A stretch of 64,000 bases of DNA from Cercospora beticola. Lineage: Eukaryota; Ascomycota; Dothideomycetes; Mycosphaerellales; Mycosphaerellaceae. Every line of letters starts with the position of its first letter. Within the stretch, counting starts at the first letter, position 1. Shown here in pieces: positions 1 through 11,245 of the stretch. The notes beneath the pieces were generated by a model. That model ran no database searches, was not told the origin of the DNA, and was given only the letters and a program-made list of their open reading frames with translations. The position numbers and the translations under genes were made by a program. The DNA is taken from positions 310,001 to 374,000 of the forward strand of contig NC_088937.1 in NCBI RefSeq assembly GCF_033473495.1. Direction: 5' to 3'.

Positions 1-107
1 ACGAGACGGGTGACAAGGTTGCCAAGTTCGAGGAGATGATCGATTCGGCATTCATGAAGGAATTCGCGCCCAAGTTCCAGAAACATATGCGTGAACAGGC
101 CGCCTAG
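1..107 (+). CDS. 3' end of an unidentified protein-coding gene (partial)
   Basis: The reading frame starting at base 3 is open from the window edge to a TAG at 105-107 and gives the last 34 residues of a protein, ending in a charged, helical tail rich in Lys, Glu and Phe (last residues MREQAA). Nothing upstream is visible and this tail alone does not identify a family. It lies tail-to-tail with the flavin monooxygenase gene (280 bp apart). It may therefore belong to the biosynthetic cluster that follows, but this is only positional. Confidence 0.6.
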   Translation, partial: ETGDKVAKFEEMIDSAFMKEFAPKFQKHMREQAA

Positions 108-386
108 ACTTAGATGCAGCGTCTTCATGTGACACTCGTAGTGTCTAAAAACATCTCACAGCTATGTTTCCACTCCCTGTTGAGTCGAATGTTGAGAAAT
201 GCTGCCACTGCGGACGACGAATCTTGCTTCTGCACGTAACGTATATATTCTACGCCGTAGAAGAGAGAACGAGAGGAGACCACACTCTTGAACTCAAACT
301 GATCGAGAGAACGGTTGGCTTTGTAGCTCAGAGGATGTCTGCGGGCACCGACCTAGTATCACAGCTATAGAATTTGTACAACTGAT

Positions 387-1990
387 CTATGACCAGTCAC
401 CGTCCAGTAGGTCTTCGACCCTTACACCGTTCTCGATATCTCGTTTGACCTCGTCGATCGACCAAGGCACAAACTTGTGACCCGGAGGAAAGTTGGTGTT
501 CTGAAACGGAGCATTGGACGTGAGGTGTGCGAAGGCCTGCCCATACTTCTCGTACGCATAAGCCTCCGGATCATGTCGTGTCACCCAGTTCGGAAACCTG
601 GTTCGGATCTTGGCAGGCTCCCGTTTGATAGCTTCCCAGTCGGTTTCCTGCTTGAGTTGAGAATTGACAAATGTCATTTTCTGCGCACAAGCGACTCTCT
701 CGTATCGTAGCAGGTTGTAAATCTTACTTCCAAGGCTGACATTGGTTTTGCCGGACAACTGTAGGCATGTTGCTAATGTGACAGCATCTTCGATAGATTG
801 CGTTGCACCATTGCCTGAAGTAGGCAAAAAGCTGTGAGCGCTGTCTCCGACTTGTACAACATGCCCGCCTGGAGAAGTCCATTGTCTGCGCAAGTCCCGC
901 CACATCAAGCGCGAGTGCACAATTGTACCCTTTGGAGTCATGCGGACCAGAGCTGGAATCGCAGGGTGCCAGCCTTCGAGAGCGTTGCCCATAGCATTGA
1001 TCGCTTGTTCTGGTGTGACCTCAACTCCCGGAGTCCAAGACTCGTCAGCGGTACCATCGTCCCGTGGAGTGAAACCCCAAGATATGATGTCCCCGTGAAC
1101 CACAATCCCGCAATACATCTTAGGTCCAAGCCAGAATTGCCACACAGACGAATCATCTTTCCACTGTTCTCGGACGATCTCGTTCTGGAATGCATGTTCT
1201 TTGGAGAACGCCACTCGGTAGATTGCCATGCCACTAGGCTTGGGATTGACTGGACTGCCAGATACCAAGTTTGCCGATGCTGTGTTCTGCCCATCAGCAG
1301 CGATCACGACGTCTGCAGTGACGGCTTCGCCGTTCTCCAGTACCACGCCTCCCTTCCTAGCTGGGATGTCTTCAAAGTATGTTTCCACTCGCGCTCCGTA
1401 CTCGATTTCGATTCCGACTCTCTCTACTTGTCGGAGCAGCATCTGGAAAAATCCAATTCTTGGCTGTAAGGCAGCCGTGTACGGGCCTTTACGTCGCTCG
1501 TGCTCTCCAGGATCGTTGAAAGACGGCTTGCATGGCCCGTATATGTGCTCACCGGAATGTTTCTTGTAGTGCATGTCAACGTCGTACTCCACTTCTTTGA
1601 GTTCGGAAACGAGTTCCGGCCAGTGTCGCAAGACCTCGATTGCAGATGGCTGCACTACCATGATATCTCCTGTCAACACAGGCGACTCACTTCTTTCGAG
1701 GATCTTTAGTACATCGTGACCTTTTCTCCAGCATTCCAAAGCGGACATTAAGCCTCCTGGTCCGGATCCAACGATGAGCACCTTCAATCCTGTGGAAAGT
1801 TGACGCCGAGCCAACGAAGCGTTGCCTCCATTCTGATCGGGCTTTTCGTTCTCAGAGATTTCCGCTGTACCGTTAGCGCCATGGCACTTGCTCTCGGCGT
1901 TGCTCTCTAGTGAATCAATGGTCAGTCAGCCTTTCAAGTAGCATCTGTTGCACAAAGCTCACCAGAGTCGATCAACCACGCAGAGTCCAT
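387..1990 (-). CDS. FAD-dependent (group A, salicylate-hydroxylase-type) monooxygenase
   Basis: Single-component aromatic hydroxylase fold expected to use FAD and NAD(P)H to insert oxygen into an aromatic or polyketide-like intermediate. Two exons are proposed: 1963-1990 (ATG at 1990) and 387-1906, joined over a 56-nt GT-AG intron (1907-1962). The product is 515 aa. The long exon alone lacks an ATG at its 5' end, which is why the short first exon is needed. Visible motifs are the dinucleotide-binding GSGPGG at about residues 56-61, the DG motif (VIAADG) at about 210, and the GD motif (VQVGDSAHSFLP) at about 360, followed by the NGATQSIEDA helix typical of the family. It lies in the same orientation downstream of the HMG-CoA reductase gene. 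The substrate cannot be read from sequence. A role as tailoring enzyme of the cluster is inferred from position. Confidence 0.9.
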
Positions 1991-2411
1991 TGCGCCAACT
2001 GAATAACGACGGAGTGTATTGCTCCGACATGCATAAAAGCGTATAGTAGATAGAACATGATCGAAAATGATCCAACCAAAGTCAAGGTTGTCTAGAGATA
2101 TCGGCATTCCGTAAGGACTCGGGATTCCGTCGACGGCTGTGCAGAATGTCTGAACATGATGCGGAACTTGCGTGGACTACGATGCGAAACCAGATCACAC
2201 GCTGGACCATGAGCAGACCTCGACACGCCAACAGCTGCCCCAGTCATAGTCATGGGTAGTCATGTTCAAACTCCTTTTCAGCCGGGCAGATGTTCCGTTG
2301 CGTTATACCTGAGGGGATACTCAGAAGCCAACTCAAGTATGTACCAATGATGCTAGTCTAGTTGAGCTCCAGCTCAAGGATTTCATTGAAGCCACGAATG
2401 CTGCATGGGTC

Positions 2412-5400
2412 TTATTTCGATCGGTTATGTTGAAGATGTGATTTGACCAGGTGACCCGCCGCCAGGGCACTGCACAAGGACAATTCTCCAGCCAAAGTTG
2501 CTGCGCCGATGAGACGCGCAAGCTGCCTGGCATTTTCTCCTGGGTTGTCCGGGCTGGGTCCACGAACACCCAGCATATCAAGCATGGCAGCCTGGGGCTC
2601 TAAAATCGTGCCTCCTCCAAGTGTGCCAACTTCGATCGATGGCATGGAGACACATATTTTAAGTGATCCTTCGACACTGTTGTCTTATTAGCGCTATCTC
2701 ATAGTAGACTAACTGTAGTCGACTCACTTGTGCATTGTGGTAATGCAATTGGAACTTTCCACCACCTGTGCCGGGTCTTGACCTGTCGCAATGAACAGAG
2801 CTGCGACAATATTCGCAGCATGAGCATTGAAGCCACCAACGGAGCCTGCCATTGCAGATCCGACGAGGTTTTTCGAGATGTTGAGCTGTACCATCGTTTC
2901 CACGTCAGTCTTTAGGACGGCCTTGACCACCTCTGCGGGGATGACAGCTTCGGCCACTACACTTTTACCCCTGCCGTCCAGCCAGTTGATAGCCGCCGCT
3001 TTTTTGTCAGTGCAATAGTTACCACTCACGGAGACGACTTCCATATCCTCGAAGCCTTCCTCCATCATCGACTTCAATGCATATTCTACGCCTTTAGATA
3101 TCATATTCATGCCCATAGCATCGCCAGTTGTCGCCTTGAAGCGAACGAATAGCTCTGTGCCTGCGAGGGCCTAGACACGAAGTATTAGTTAAGCAGCATG
3201 CCACTCGAGCTGATCGGGCATACCTACTGATTTCATGGACACCAGTCGAATGAATCGGCTGGTCGACTCGAAAGCTTTCTTCATGGCTGCGTACCCTGCG
3301 CTAGAATCAAGCCAAGCTTTTGCAGCTCCTCCTCTTCCCAAAGACCGGAATCGAAGGCAAGGGCCTCTAGTCATACCATCATTCGTGATGATCGTGATTG
3401 CACCTCCACCTGCGTTGATTGCTTTGCAACCACGGCTGGTGCTTGCTACTAGAACCCCTTCGGTCGTAGCCATGGGTAGGAAGTAACTTCTGCCATCGAC
3501 AACTATAGGACCTGCTACACCAACAGGGACAGGCATGTATCCTATGACATTTTCACAGCATGCTCCAAGGACTCTTTTCCAGTCATAGTGATGGTATGGT
3601 AGCTTCGAGCGCACAAGGCTGGCAGTCAAATCTGCTGTGGCAGGAGACTGTGCAATAACACTGCGCCGGATCCTCACCGCGCGGACGAAGTCTCCCAACT
3701 TGGCCTCCAGCGCATGTCCTGCTATCTTTCCACGCAGCGCTAAAGTGACGATCTGATCATCATCGAGCTCCCCAAGGCGGCCGGCTTGCGCTATTTCCTC
3801 CATCTCGTCCAGACTTCGTGCAGTTGCAGGTCGATCAACAGCCGTTGATACATCCGTGTCTATCTCCTGGCTCTGGTGTGAAATGTGGTCAGTCCGTGTT
3901 GGCTGCTTTGCTATCGTCATAACATCTTCGATCGATTCGACGGAATTGAACCTCTGTGCGCGATCGAGGTCCCCCGCATCGACTGGTTTGACCTGCTTGT
4001 AGCCGTTCCCTTCTCCCGACACTGTACGAAGAACGTGGCTATTGAAGGCAACACTCAGCGTCAAAGCTGCCAGCAGCAATTTTGATAGTAATGGGTTCTC
4101 AAAGGCCTGTGTTATTCCGGCAATTCTCACAACAAGTGACCAAAAGTCTTTGGTCGGAGCCATAGCGTCAGTTCCGTCCAAGGAGACGCAATGTATAGGC
4201 GGGAAAATTGTCGCTGCGATACCGTGGCTTATGTTGTATGATTCTGAAAGTATTCTCTCCAGGACTTCAGCGTGATGTTTCAGTATCTCAGTGTTGACCA
4301 GGTCCTCTCGCAAGTAATCGGCCAATGGACTGATGCTTTTGAAAGGCACTGTCACGAGTTTGAGTCCGTTGAGAAGAAAGAAGCCCACGACCATAATGAT
4401 CTTGAAGGCCGGGATGCGCCTTCGCGACATAAAAATGTTGGAAGGACTTGAGTCGTAGCGATTCTGCACTTGCGCGACACTCTCGGCCACCTGAGTGTCC
4501 ACGCCATCATTTTCTAGGACTTCTCTCGTATCGAGGTATTGCTTAAGCTTGAGTACATCCAACTTGATGTTCAGAATTGCCACAAAGAACGTAAACAAGA
4601 GCAGTAGATCGAAGAACAGCGTCCATATCGCAAAAATGCAGAAGTTTCGGAGACCTTCCGCTACTCCTGGCACTGTGCCCAGCAGTAAGACTCCAATCTC
4701 CGCGGCGTATGCTGCCAACAACTTCAATCCAGTGTCTTTGACAGCTAACATTAATGCCGAAGACGAGGTAGGCGCCGGCTTAGACGATCCTGGCTTGCCA
4801 GCATCTGTCCAGTCGTCTCCACCATACGACAAACGCTCGTAGTGGAATGCAGATCGCGCCAGCATAACGTATTTCTCGAAACCCACTGTAATAATAAAGA
4901 ACGGCGTGCCTTCGGCAAGAATGAGCAAGGTCACTGGTACTTCTGCCTTTGCGGTGACAAACAGGCTGAAGAGAAAGGCGAAACCGGAAGAGAATAGTGC
5001 TCCTACGGCCAGCCAAATGTTCGAGCCCAGGCGACGCATGGACAAAAACAAATGTATGAATGGTACCATCGCAGTGCCATATGAGACGCACATCATGAAG
5101 ATGTCGGCATTTTGTGCATGCTGAAATAGCTTGCGGAACTCTTGCCAGGAGTCTCTGGTCCAGTGTTGCAGTGTCTTTCTCCGGGGTTCTCTCGATATGA
5201 TGGGCACCCATGTGTCTCGAGTTACGCTCCCTTGCTCTTCGTTTGGCTCAGGAGACAGCTGTTCGATAGCTTCGAAAGCGGTGATGGCTTGCGAATCTGG
5301 TACGATAATATCGAGGTTTGTCCCTAGTCTTGGGAAGGCTGGAACATGCATCATCCTCGGCGTTACACCTTTGCCCTCGAGAGATGCAGACAGGAGTGTG

Positions 5401-5831
5401 TTCAGATTTTCAGTCTTGGCTTCTTGAGACTCTGGAAGAACCAATCTCAAGACAGACAGGCGTTGATCGACAAGAAAGGTGTCATTCACTCTGGAGAATG
5501 CTGCCTGGTCGGGGGTACGCCACTGCCACCCATCTTCAGCGTAAGCCACGAAGGTGCTGCTTTTTTCCAATTGGTTCGACCAGTAAGAACTTGTACGAGA
5601 AGTGCTGGGATCAATAAAAGTCTCCTCGAGGAGCCCAGAGTAACAGACGCTAGCGACAGCCGCAATTGTGCAGATAGTAATTACTGGTTTGACGGAAGCA
5701 ATCTTCGGGATCCAGTAGAGCAACGCTTGCAATCGGACTCTTAGAAGAGAGGAAGTGCGTTGATTGACTTCAGTGACGTCTGTTCGAAAGCTTTCTGGAA
5801 GAAGCTGCGGCGGGGGTGTTTGGGATTCCAT
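2412..5831 (-). CDS. 3-hydroxy-3-methylglutaryl-CoA reductase with sterol-sensing domain
   Basis: Reduces HMG-CoA to mevalonate, the committed step of isoprenoid synthesis, in the ER membrane. Exons 3228-5831, 2728-3170 and 2412-2676 join over 57-nt and 51-nt introns to give 1103 aa. The ATG at 5829-5831 was chosen because the longer frame starts only with a non-ATG codon. The N-terminal half has a first membrane span, then a sterol-sensing-domain-like block of hydrophobic helices, a loop, and further spans. The C-terminal catalytic domain shows [16 protein letters not shown] (catalytic Glu ~760), [10 protein letters not shown] (Asp ~885), a DKK (Lys ~924) and a terminal GHLVKSH (His ~1091). 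All catalytic residues are present and the length is that of a full anchored enzyme. It is divergent to the IPP isomerase gene, so it is probably a pathway-dedicated copy (inference). Confidence 0.95.
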
Positions 5832-6194
5832 GCCGAAGGCACTCAGGCGGTGGACTGCATGCGATGGAGAAATAGCGCATACGACTTGCAAAGACTGAAG
5901 AGCCCTTCCGTACGACGCATTCGTGGCTTCAGGAGTATAGGATGCTAAATCCAGGTAGGCAAAGTGCGCAGACGAGTCTCAAAGGCACAGATGACTAGGG
6001 ACTATAGCACCACGGTTGTATGCAGCTTGTGAGCAATCCGAGCTTCCAGCACATACACAACGCAGACATGCCCGAAGTCCGCCAGCCCGGCATGTGTAAC
6101 CGCCGAACTCTTCATTATTTCTACAGCTCTCAGTACGTTCGTTTGAGTGGTGCAAATTGTGACTGCTCGCTCACATATCTCAAAGAGAAAAGCC
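5832..6194. promoter_or_regulatory. Bidirectional promoter between HMG-CoA reductase and IPP isomerase
   Basis: The 363 bp between the two divergent start codons must hold both promoters. The IDI start lies in a good context (GCCATGG). I looked for the AflR-type palindrome TCG-N5-CGA here and did not find a perfect copy. Coupled expression of the first committed step and the isomerase is the likely purpose of the arrangement, but this is an inference. Confidence 0.6.
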
Positions 6195-7076
6195 ATGGCC
6201 ATGCAGCTCGAACAGCACAGGCGCACAGACTCAGCGCATGGAATCCTTCACCACAACTCCAAGCCCAATGAAGCGTTCTTGTCGACCAGCGGAGCTGCCA
6301 AGCAATCTTCCCAAGCTTTTCTTCTAAGCGGATACGACGAGGAACAGGTCCGTCTTATGGAAGAGTCATGCATCGTTGTCGACGCCAACGATAATCCTCT
6401 GGGTGCTGCTAGCAAGAAGGACTGTCATCTCATGACCAAAATCAACGATGGGCTCCTCCATCGTGCTTTCTCTGTCTTCCTATTCGATAGTGAGAATCGA
6501 TTGCTACTGCAACGAAGAGCATCGGAAAAGATCACTTTCCCGGACATGTGGACCAATACCTGCTGCTCCCATCCTCTGAGCGTGGCGGCCGAACAGGGAG
6601 ATGGCATGACTTTGAGCTCCGCAGTGCAAGGCGCCAAGTGCGCAGCCGTGAGGAAGCTGTTGCAGGAGCTTGGTATCCCAACATCATCTCTTGAGCTTGA
6701 CTCCATTAAATTCCTTGGGCGGATTCATTACAAAGCTGCCAGTGACGGCCTTTGGGGGGAGCATGAGATCGACTACATACTGTTTGTCAAAGCAGATGTT
6801 ACCATTGACGCCAACCCCAACGAGGTCCGAGACTGGAAATACGTGACAATGAGCGAGCTCGAGTCGGCGATGAATGACGAAAACGCTCAAAGTTTGTTCA
6901 CGCCCTGGTTCAGATTGATTTGTGATGACACACTATTCCAATGGTGGAAGTTATTGCAAGAAGACAGATTAGACGAGCTTAGAGGGCCATCTGAAATTCG
7001 AAGACTGGGGTCGAGGACTCCATGGGAGCCGACTTGGCCTCGAAGGGGAACATTGAGGAGGGGTGAGGACTATTAA
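6195..7076 (+). CDS. Isopentenyl-diphosphate delta-isomerase (type 1, Nudix fold)
   Basis: Interconverts isopentenyl diphosphate and dimethylallyl diphosphate (DMAPP), the prenyl donor of DMATS enzymes. It is a single-exon gene of 293 aa. The ATG at 6195 (Kozak-like GCCATGG) was preferred over an upstream in-frame GTG. The catalytic cysteine motif TNTCCSHP and the catalytic glutamate motif WGEHEIDY are intact. The Nudix-type block follows the start of the catalytic domain (LLHRAFSVFLF). The C-terminus has a basic, Arg-rich tail (last ~25 residues) beyond the catalytic domain. It is adjacent and divergent to HMG-CoA reductase. Housekeeping copies of these two genes are not normally neighbours in ascomycetes, so a cluster-dedicated copy supplying DMAPP to the prenyltransferase at 22.3 kb is the best reading. 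Confidence 0.95.
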   Translation: MAMQLEQHRRTDSAHGILHHNSKPNEAFLSTSGAAKQSSQAFLLSGYDEEQVRLMEESCIVVDANDNPLGAASKKDCHLMTKINDGLLHRAFSVFLFDSENRLLLQRRASEKITFPDMWTNTCCSHPLSVAAEQGDGMTLSSAVQGAKCAAVRKLLQELGIPTSSLELDSIKFLGRIHYKAASDGLWGEHEIDYILFVKADVTIDANPNEVRDWKYVTMSELESAMNDENAQSLFTPWFRLICDDTLFQWWKLLQEDRLDELRGPSEIRRLGSRTPWEPTWPRRGTLRRGEDY

Positions 7077-8433
7077 CCCATAGACTCCATCATCAGAGTC
7101 TTGAGAAGAGCCAACTGAGTTGCCGATAGTTAGAAACAATGGGTCGCACTTCCGTAGGATCCTAGAAGCCAGCATTGCACTTCGCGAGATTGAAGCCAGA
7201 TGTCTTCTGTACTGTCTGCAAGGTCTCATGCCCAAGCTCATACACCGTGAGGAATGGCTTCTACGTCTAGAAGACTTAAAAGCTTGCGCAGCTGACACTC
7301 TATGGGACTCAATGTGACTAAAATGACTCCGCCAACATCTTTCTCTCATCGGGCCCGAAAAAAACGGTGGTAAGCCGGTGCCAGCTCCGATATTTTTGAA
7401 TGCCATAAGCCTTGAAGTCGGACGGGTACTGGCGGTAGGGAGTCGAGGGTGTGCAGCACAGCAGCAAGACGACCTCCGATCTCCGCAGAAGGAACATTGG
7501 AGAACCTCGTATCAGACACGACCTTCAGCAGGGTAAGATACCCACAAAGCTCCTATGAAGCACCACAGCTGGCACGACCATCAGACCCTCAATATACCAA
7601 CTTTCATTGTTGTCCAATGGAGGCGGCAGAAGAACTAGCGGCCCCACCAGGGAAAGAGGGCAGAGATCATTTGTTGGCTATCGCAAACTTGGCATGTCCG
7701 TAAAGGCATATCGCCACCACATGATGCATGGTAGTGCTACAATACCGCCAGACCGGAACCGCTACTTCGCGGTGTAACATAGGACCCTGAACCAGCTGCA
7801 GAACGCCTAACATTTGATGCAGGTGGAATATGGCGTGAGATGATGGTCGCAGGTACGTCAGTGCAGGATTCGCGTATATTGCGTGGGGGTCAAATATACA
7901 ATTTGGAGGCCTTCCTCTTTGGGATGTATAGATCCACAATACTTCCGACACGAAGCCATTGATGGGATAATTGCTGGATCCTCAGATGTCACAGCCTGCC
8001 GACTTTGACTGCTTTAGTCAGGTCGTCGACACAAGCGTTAGTGCGTAAAAGGTCCCAGTAAAAGGGAATAAGCTTTGACGAAGCTCTTGAGTGCGCGCAT
8101 AGGTTGGTCACGTCGTGTTGGAGATGGTAAGACGCGTATGAAGGACGACCCGTGGTAGGAAGAACATTTCGTGGGAGATCACAAGTTCGCTGATATAGAT
8201 GGGAGTAAGGTGACAATGAGATGTATTGTAGAGTAAAGTCGACATACGGATATGGTAGATGGCTTGAGCCAGTTCTAATTTCGCTTTGTAGCAAGGTCGT
8301 AGCTTTTCTAATATAGATCCCGGGGGCGGGTTGTGGTTTCTTCTGCAGCGCTGGTTCCATTGCCATTATTCCTCTCACATCGTATCTTGGGAGCGCAACA
8401 CTTCGGATATGATACGGGAAGTACGGAAGCCCT
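7077..8433. other. Gene-free interval between IPP isomerase and AflR-like gene
   Basis: 1.36 kb holding the 3' ends of two converging genes. Open frames here are short, start without good context and show no recognisable domain. I see no tRNA, repeat or transposon signature. Confidence 0.5.
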
Positions 8434-9894
8434 TCAGCGGCCGCGAATCGACTGAATGATAGCGCGTGATAATTCATGAAGCCTAGATCGAATGGCAGTA
8501 TGCAGCTGTTGAATAACGACCGAGGGCACAGGCGCGGCTAGCGCCGGAAGAGACAGCAGGGCGACAGCACCCTCTCGAGACCGGTCATTTAGCGGGCGCT
8601 TTGAGCATTGTAATCCTGCTTCGGCTTCATTCACGCCCTTGAATCGCTCGCTCAGATCTCTTTGTATTGACTGAAGCGCCGTAAGTTGTGATAGTATACG
8701 CCGACTGGCCTTGTGACGCTCTGCCTCGGTAATACTGCTCTGCGTGACAGCTGCCTGCGGGGTTTGTCTTCTCCCCAAAGCATCGGCGTCGGCGCTGCCA
8801 CCCAAGATGTCTGCAGCGGCTGTCGTGTATCGATTCAAGACCGCCAAAACTGCAAGCGATAGGAGGACCAAAGTGTACCCATCAGTCACGCAGGAGCAGC
8901 GCAAACATTCCTTGGCCAATTCCAGAGCTTTCGTGTTCTGTTCCAATACGTGATCGAGTTCCAGCTGTGACCTTGTTCCCTTGGTCTTTGTCCTTGAGTC
9001 AGAGTTATGGACCCGTGATGGTGGTGAGATGCGAGCAAGCAGTGCCGAAACGCGCACAAGGCAAGAGCAGGACGATTCAGAGCGCACTTCCGGTGCAGAT
9101 GATGACATATCGGGCGCGTTCTCGGACGACGAGGTTCCACAATTTGGACCAAATATGTCCATTGCAGTGTCTTCCTGCACCATATGCGTATCGCCAAAGA
9201 TTGAGGTCCTGCTTGATGAAGGTAATAGGCCGGCGCTGCTCTCACGTCCACTGACTCCTGCATCGGTACCTGCAGAACTGTAGCCGCTAAGAATGCTGTC
9301 ACCGAGATCGAAGATCGATGACTCGGTCATGCCAGAGCCTTGGCAAGCTTCCTGCACCGCCAAAGATCCCAGACAATCGAATTCAGATTCCCAATCTGCT
9401 GCAACAGAGCCTGGAAGGTCGAACAAGGACGACTCATCTGGGGTGAGTAAATTGGCAAAAGTGTCGGAAGTGGTGGTTGCTGATAGCATCCAGTTTGGAG
9501 CCTGATCATTGCTGACTGGAGTTGGGAAGAACACTGAGTCATGACTTGAGTCTTGTTGTGGAAGGGCTACTGTGATGTTCTCTGGAGTGTGCCCTGCAGA
9601 ATTGACGGGACCATTGTGAGGCCTTTCTTCATTTGCTGTAGGTTTGGATGTCGATGTTGACCCTTTGGGAAGCGGTACACGGCGAATCCTCTTTGTCGTG
9701 CTGTACACACAGCTACAGCGGCGCTTGACACAGCGAACACAGGAAGGCTTTTCTTTCGTGCAGCCTACCTTCGCAGCGGTGCATGCATCGCAGCTGTTCT
9801 TGAGCTTGGCGATCCCGATCTGGGATCGGGAGTGAGGATTGCCTTGTGGGGGGGAATCTTGGTAATTGGAGGCGGTGAAGCTCGCCATGGCCAT
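8434..9894 (-). CDS. AflR-like Zn2Cys6 transcriptional activator
   Basis: Pathway-specific DNA-binding activator of the family that controls aflatoxin/sterigmatocystin, dothistromin and related polyketide clusters. It is a single exon of 486 aa. The binuclear cluster is complete (Cys35, 38, 45, 52, 55, 62; spacing C-X2-C-X6-C-X6-C-X2-C-X6-C). The stretch CTKEKPSCVRC and the linker after it (TTKRIRRVP) resemble AflR. A long Ser/Pro/Gln-rich middle is followed by a C-terminal domain with a Cys-rich start (ESSCSCLVRVSALL) and helices around LELAKECLRC, as in the aflatoxin regulatory protein domain. The AflJ-like gene is its divergent neighbour, exactly the arrangement of aflR/aflS. AflR-type proteins bind TCG-N5-CGA; one perfect copy lies upstream of the methyltransferase at 20.15 kb. 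The regulated product is not necessarily an aflatoxin relative. Confidence 0.92.
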   Translation of the reverse strand: MAMASFTASNYQDSPPQGNPHSRSQIGIAKLKNSCDACTAAKVGCTKEKPSCVRCVKRRCSCVYSTTKRIRRVPLPKGSTSTSKPTANEERPHNGPVNSAGHTPENITVALPQQDSSHDSVFFPTPVSNDQAPNWMLSATTTSDTFANLLTPDESSLFDLPGSVAADWESEFDCLGSLAVQEACQGSGMTESSIFDLGDSILSGYSSAGTDAGVSGRESSAGLLPSSSRTSIFGDTHMVQEDTAMDIFGPNCGTSSSENAPDMSSSAPEVRSESSCSCLVRVSALLARISPPSRVHNSDSRTKTKGTRSQLELDHVLEQNTKALELAKECLRCSCVTDGYTLVLLSLAVLAVLNRYTTAAADILGGSADADALGRRQTPQAAVTQSSITEAERHKASRRILSQLTALQSIQRDLSERFKGVNEAEAGLQCSKRPLNDRSREGAVALLSLPALAAPVPSVVIQQLHTAIRSRLHELSRAIIQSIRGR

Positions 9895-11245
9895 CGATCA
9901 AGGGCGCTAGAGAGCGACAGCACACCGGGATCTGGGAGTCATGCGCACTGCTTGGTCTCTCGTCGGCCTTGAGTTCCCGGGTGTGACCCTTCCGACACAC
10001 AGTAAGGCCTCGATAGGTGCAGGCTGTGCAAAGTAGGAGTTCTGAAGCGAGAGCCCACTCGAAGTTCCGAGAGCACGTGTTGTCGAAGCCGTGGATGCAG
10101 AGCCCTGGTTGATTTGCTTTCCAGCAGGAGGCAATATTCGATATTCGCACGACTTGTGGACGGCACACTGTGTTCAAGTATACGTGAACCGTGGCGTCAA
10201 GTCCAGATCCTTAGATGACAACAGGCAATGCGATACGGTCCCGCCTACGCATTCCTTCAGACCATGGCGCTCCTTCGACGCCTCGCCAGATGCCGGTAAT
10301 GGCATGCTGTCCCCTCGTTGGGTGGGAATTGACCTTCCACATCTGAGCAGCTGCGTGAGTGGCCCAATGTTCGAGAAGGATCTCGCAAGTGTTCATGAAG
10401 ATCCACAGCCAACAGGGATCGGACGCCTCAGCGAGACTGGCATCACCTGTTGGTGAAGCGACTTGTAGGCCTTGTCGTACGTCGCATATTTATGCCTGGG
10501 CATAAGAAGCATGTGAAGCAGGTGCACTAATTCTGCCTCATATGCCACCTGCTCCTATCGTGATGCATGTCAGTGTCCCGAGAAGAGGTTGAAGCAGAAA
10601 CACAGGTGGGAGCACAAGCTACACTCCAATACTAAGCTTTTGGGAGCTCGCACCGGTGTGAGCGAAGCTCAGAATGATGCCAGAGTAACACCGGTAGATG
10701 CAGCTGTCCTGAAAAAGAAGAAACGTATGTAGCAACCCTGCTGCTGATCCGGCGCGCATGGTCGGGAGTTGCTGATAAGCCTGGGAGCATGTGCTCGTTC
10801 CGCCTCGTGCACCTCGCGAGCGCAGCAGGACCCACCGTGACGATCCTGATCGGACCACTCCGTGGACGCCTCAGGCACTAGTGTGTTTTGAAGTGGTCCG
10901 CTGGCCCTCTCACGGTTGATGGCGGCATGCACTCAACACACAATATATGAAGCGAGGCGCATGGGCAAGAACATCCCAGCAATGCAGCCCAATGAGAACC
11001 GGACAGAGAAGGAGTCCGCCTAAATACAAGAGCGAGGACGCCCGTCAGTGTCCACAAAATTAGGGCTCGCAGAGGGCGTGCGGGCAATCGGCTTAAAGTG
11101 CTTGGCCGCAGCGATGCATCGTGCGGACACCATGCTCAACGCAGATTTACAATGTCTTTGATTTCCCAGCGCCTACCATGATCCCACATCTTCAGACTTT
11201 AGCAAGCTTGTGTTTCGCTAAGATCGTAGCTAAGACTCCAGCAAG
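9895..11245. promoter_or_regulatory. Divergent promoter region of the aflR-like/aflJ-like pair
   Basis: 1.35 kb separates the two divergent start codons. No perfect TCG-N5-CGA palindrome was found. There are near-misses, such as TCG-N6-CGA near 10058 and TCGTACGTCGC near 10479. Open frames within it (up to 154 codons) overlap on opposite strands and look like noise. Confidence 0.5.

Noticed and set aside
9895..11245. Possible AflR autoregulatory sites in the aflR/aflJ intergenic region
   Set aside because: Only imperfect spacings (N6, or a mismatched half-site) were found. None is a perfect TCG-N5-CGA.
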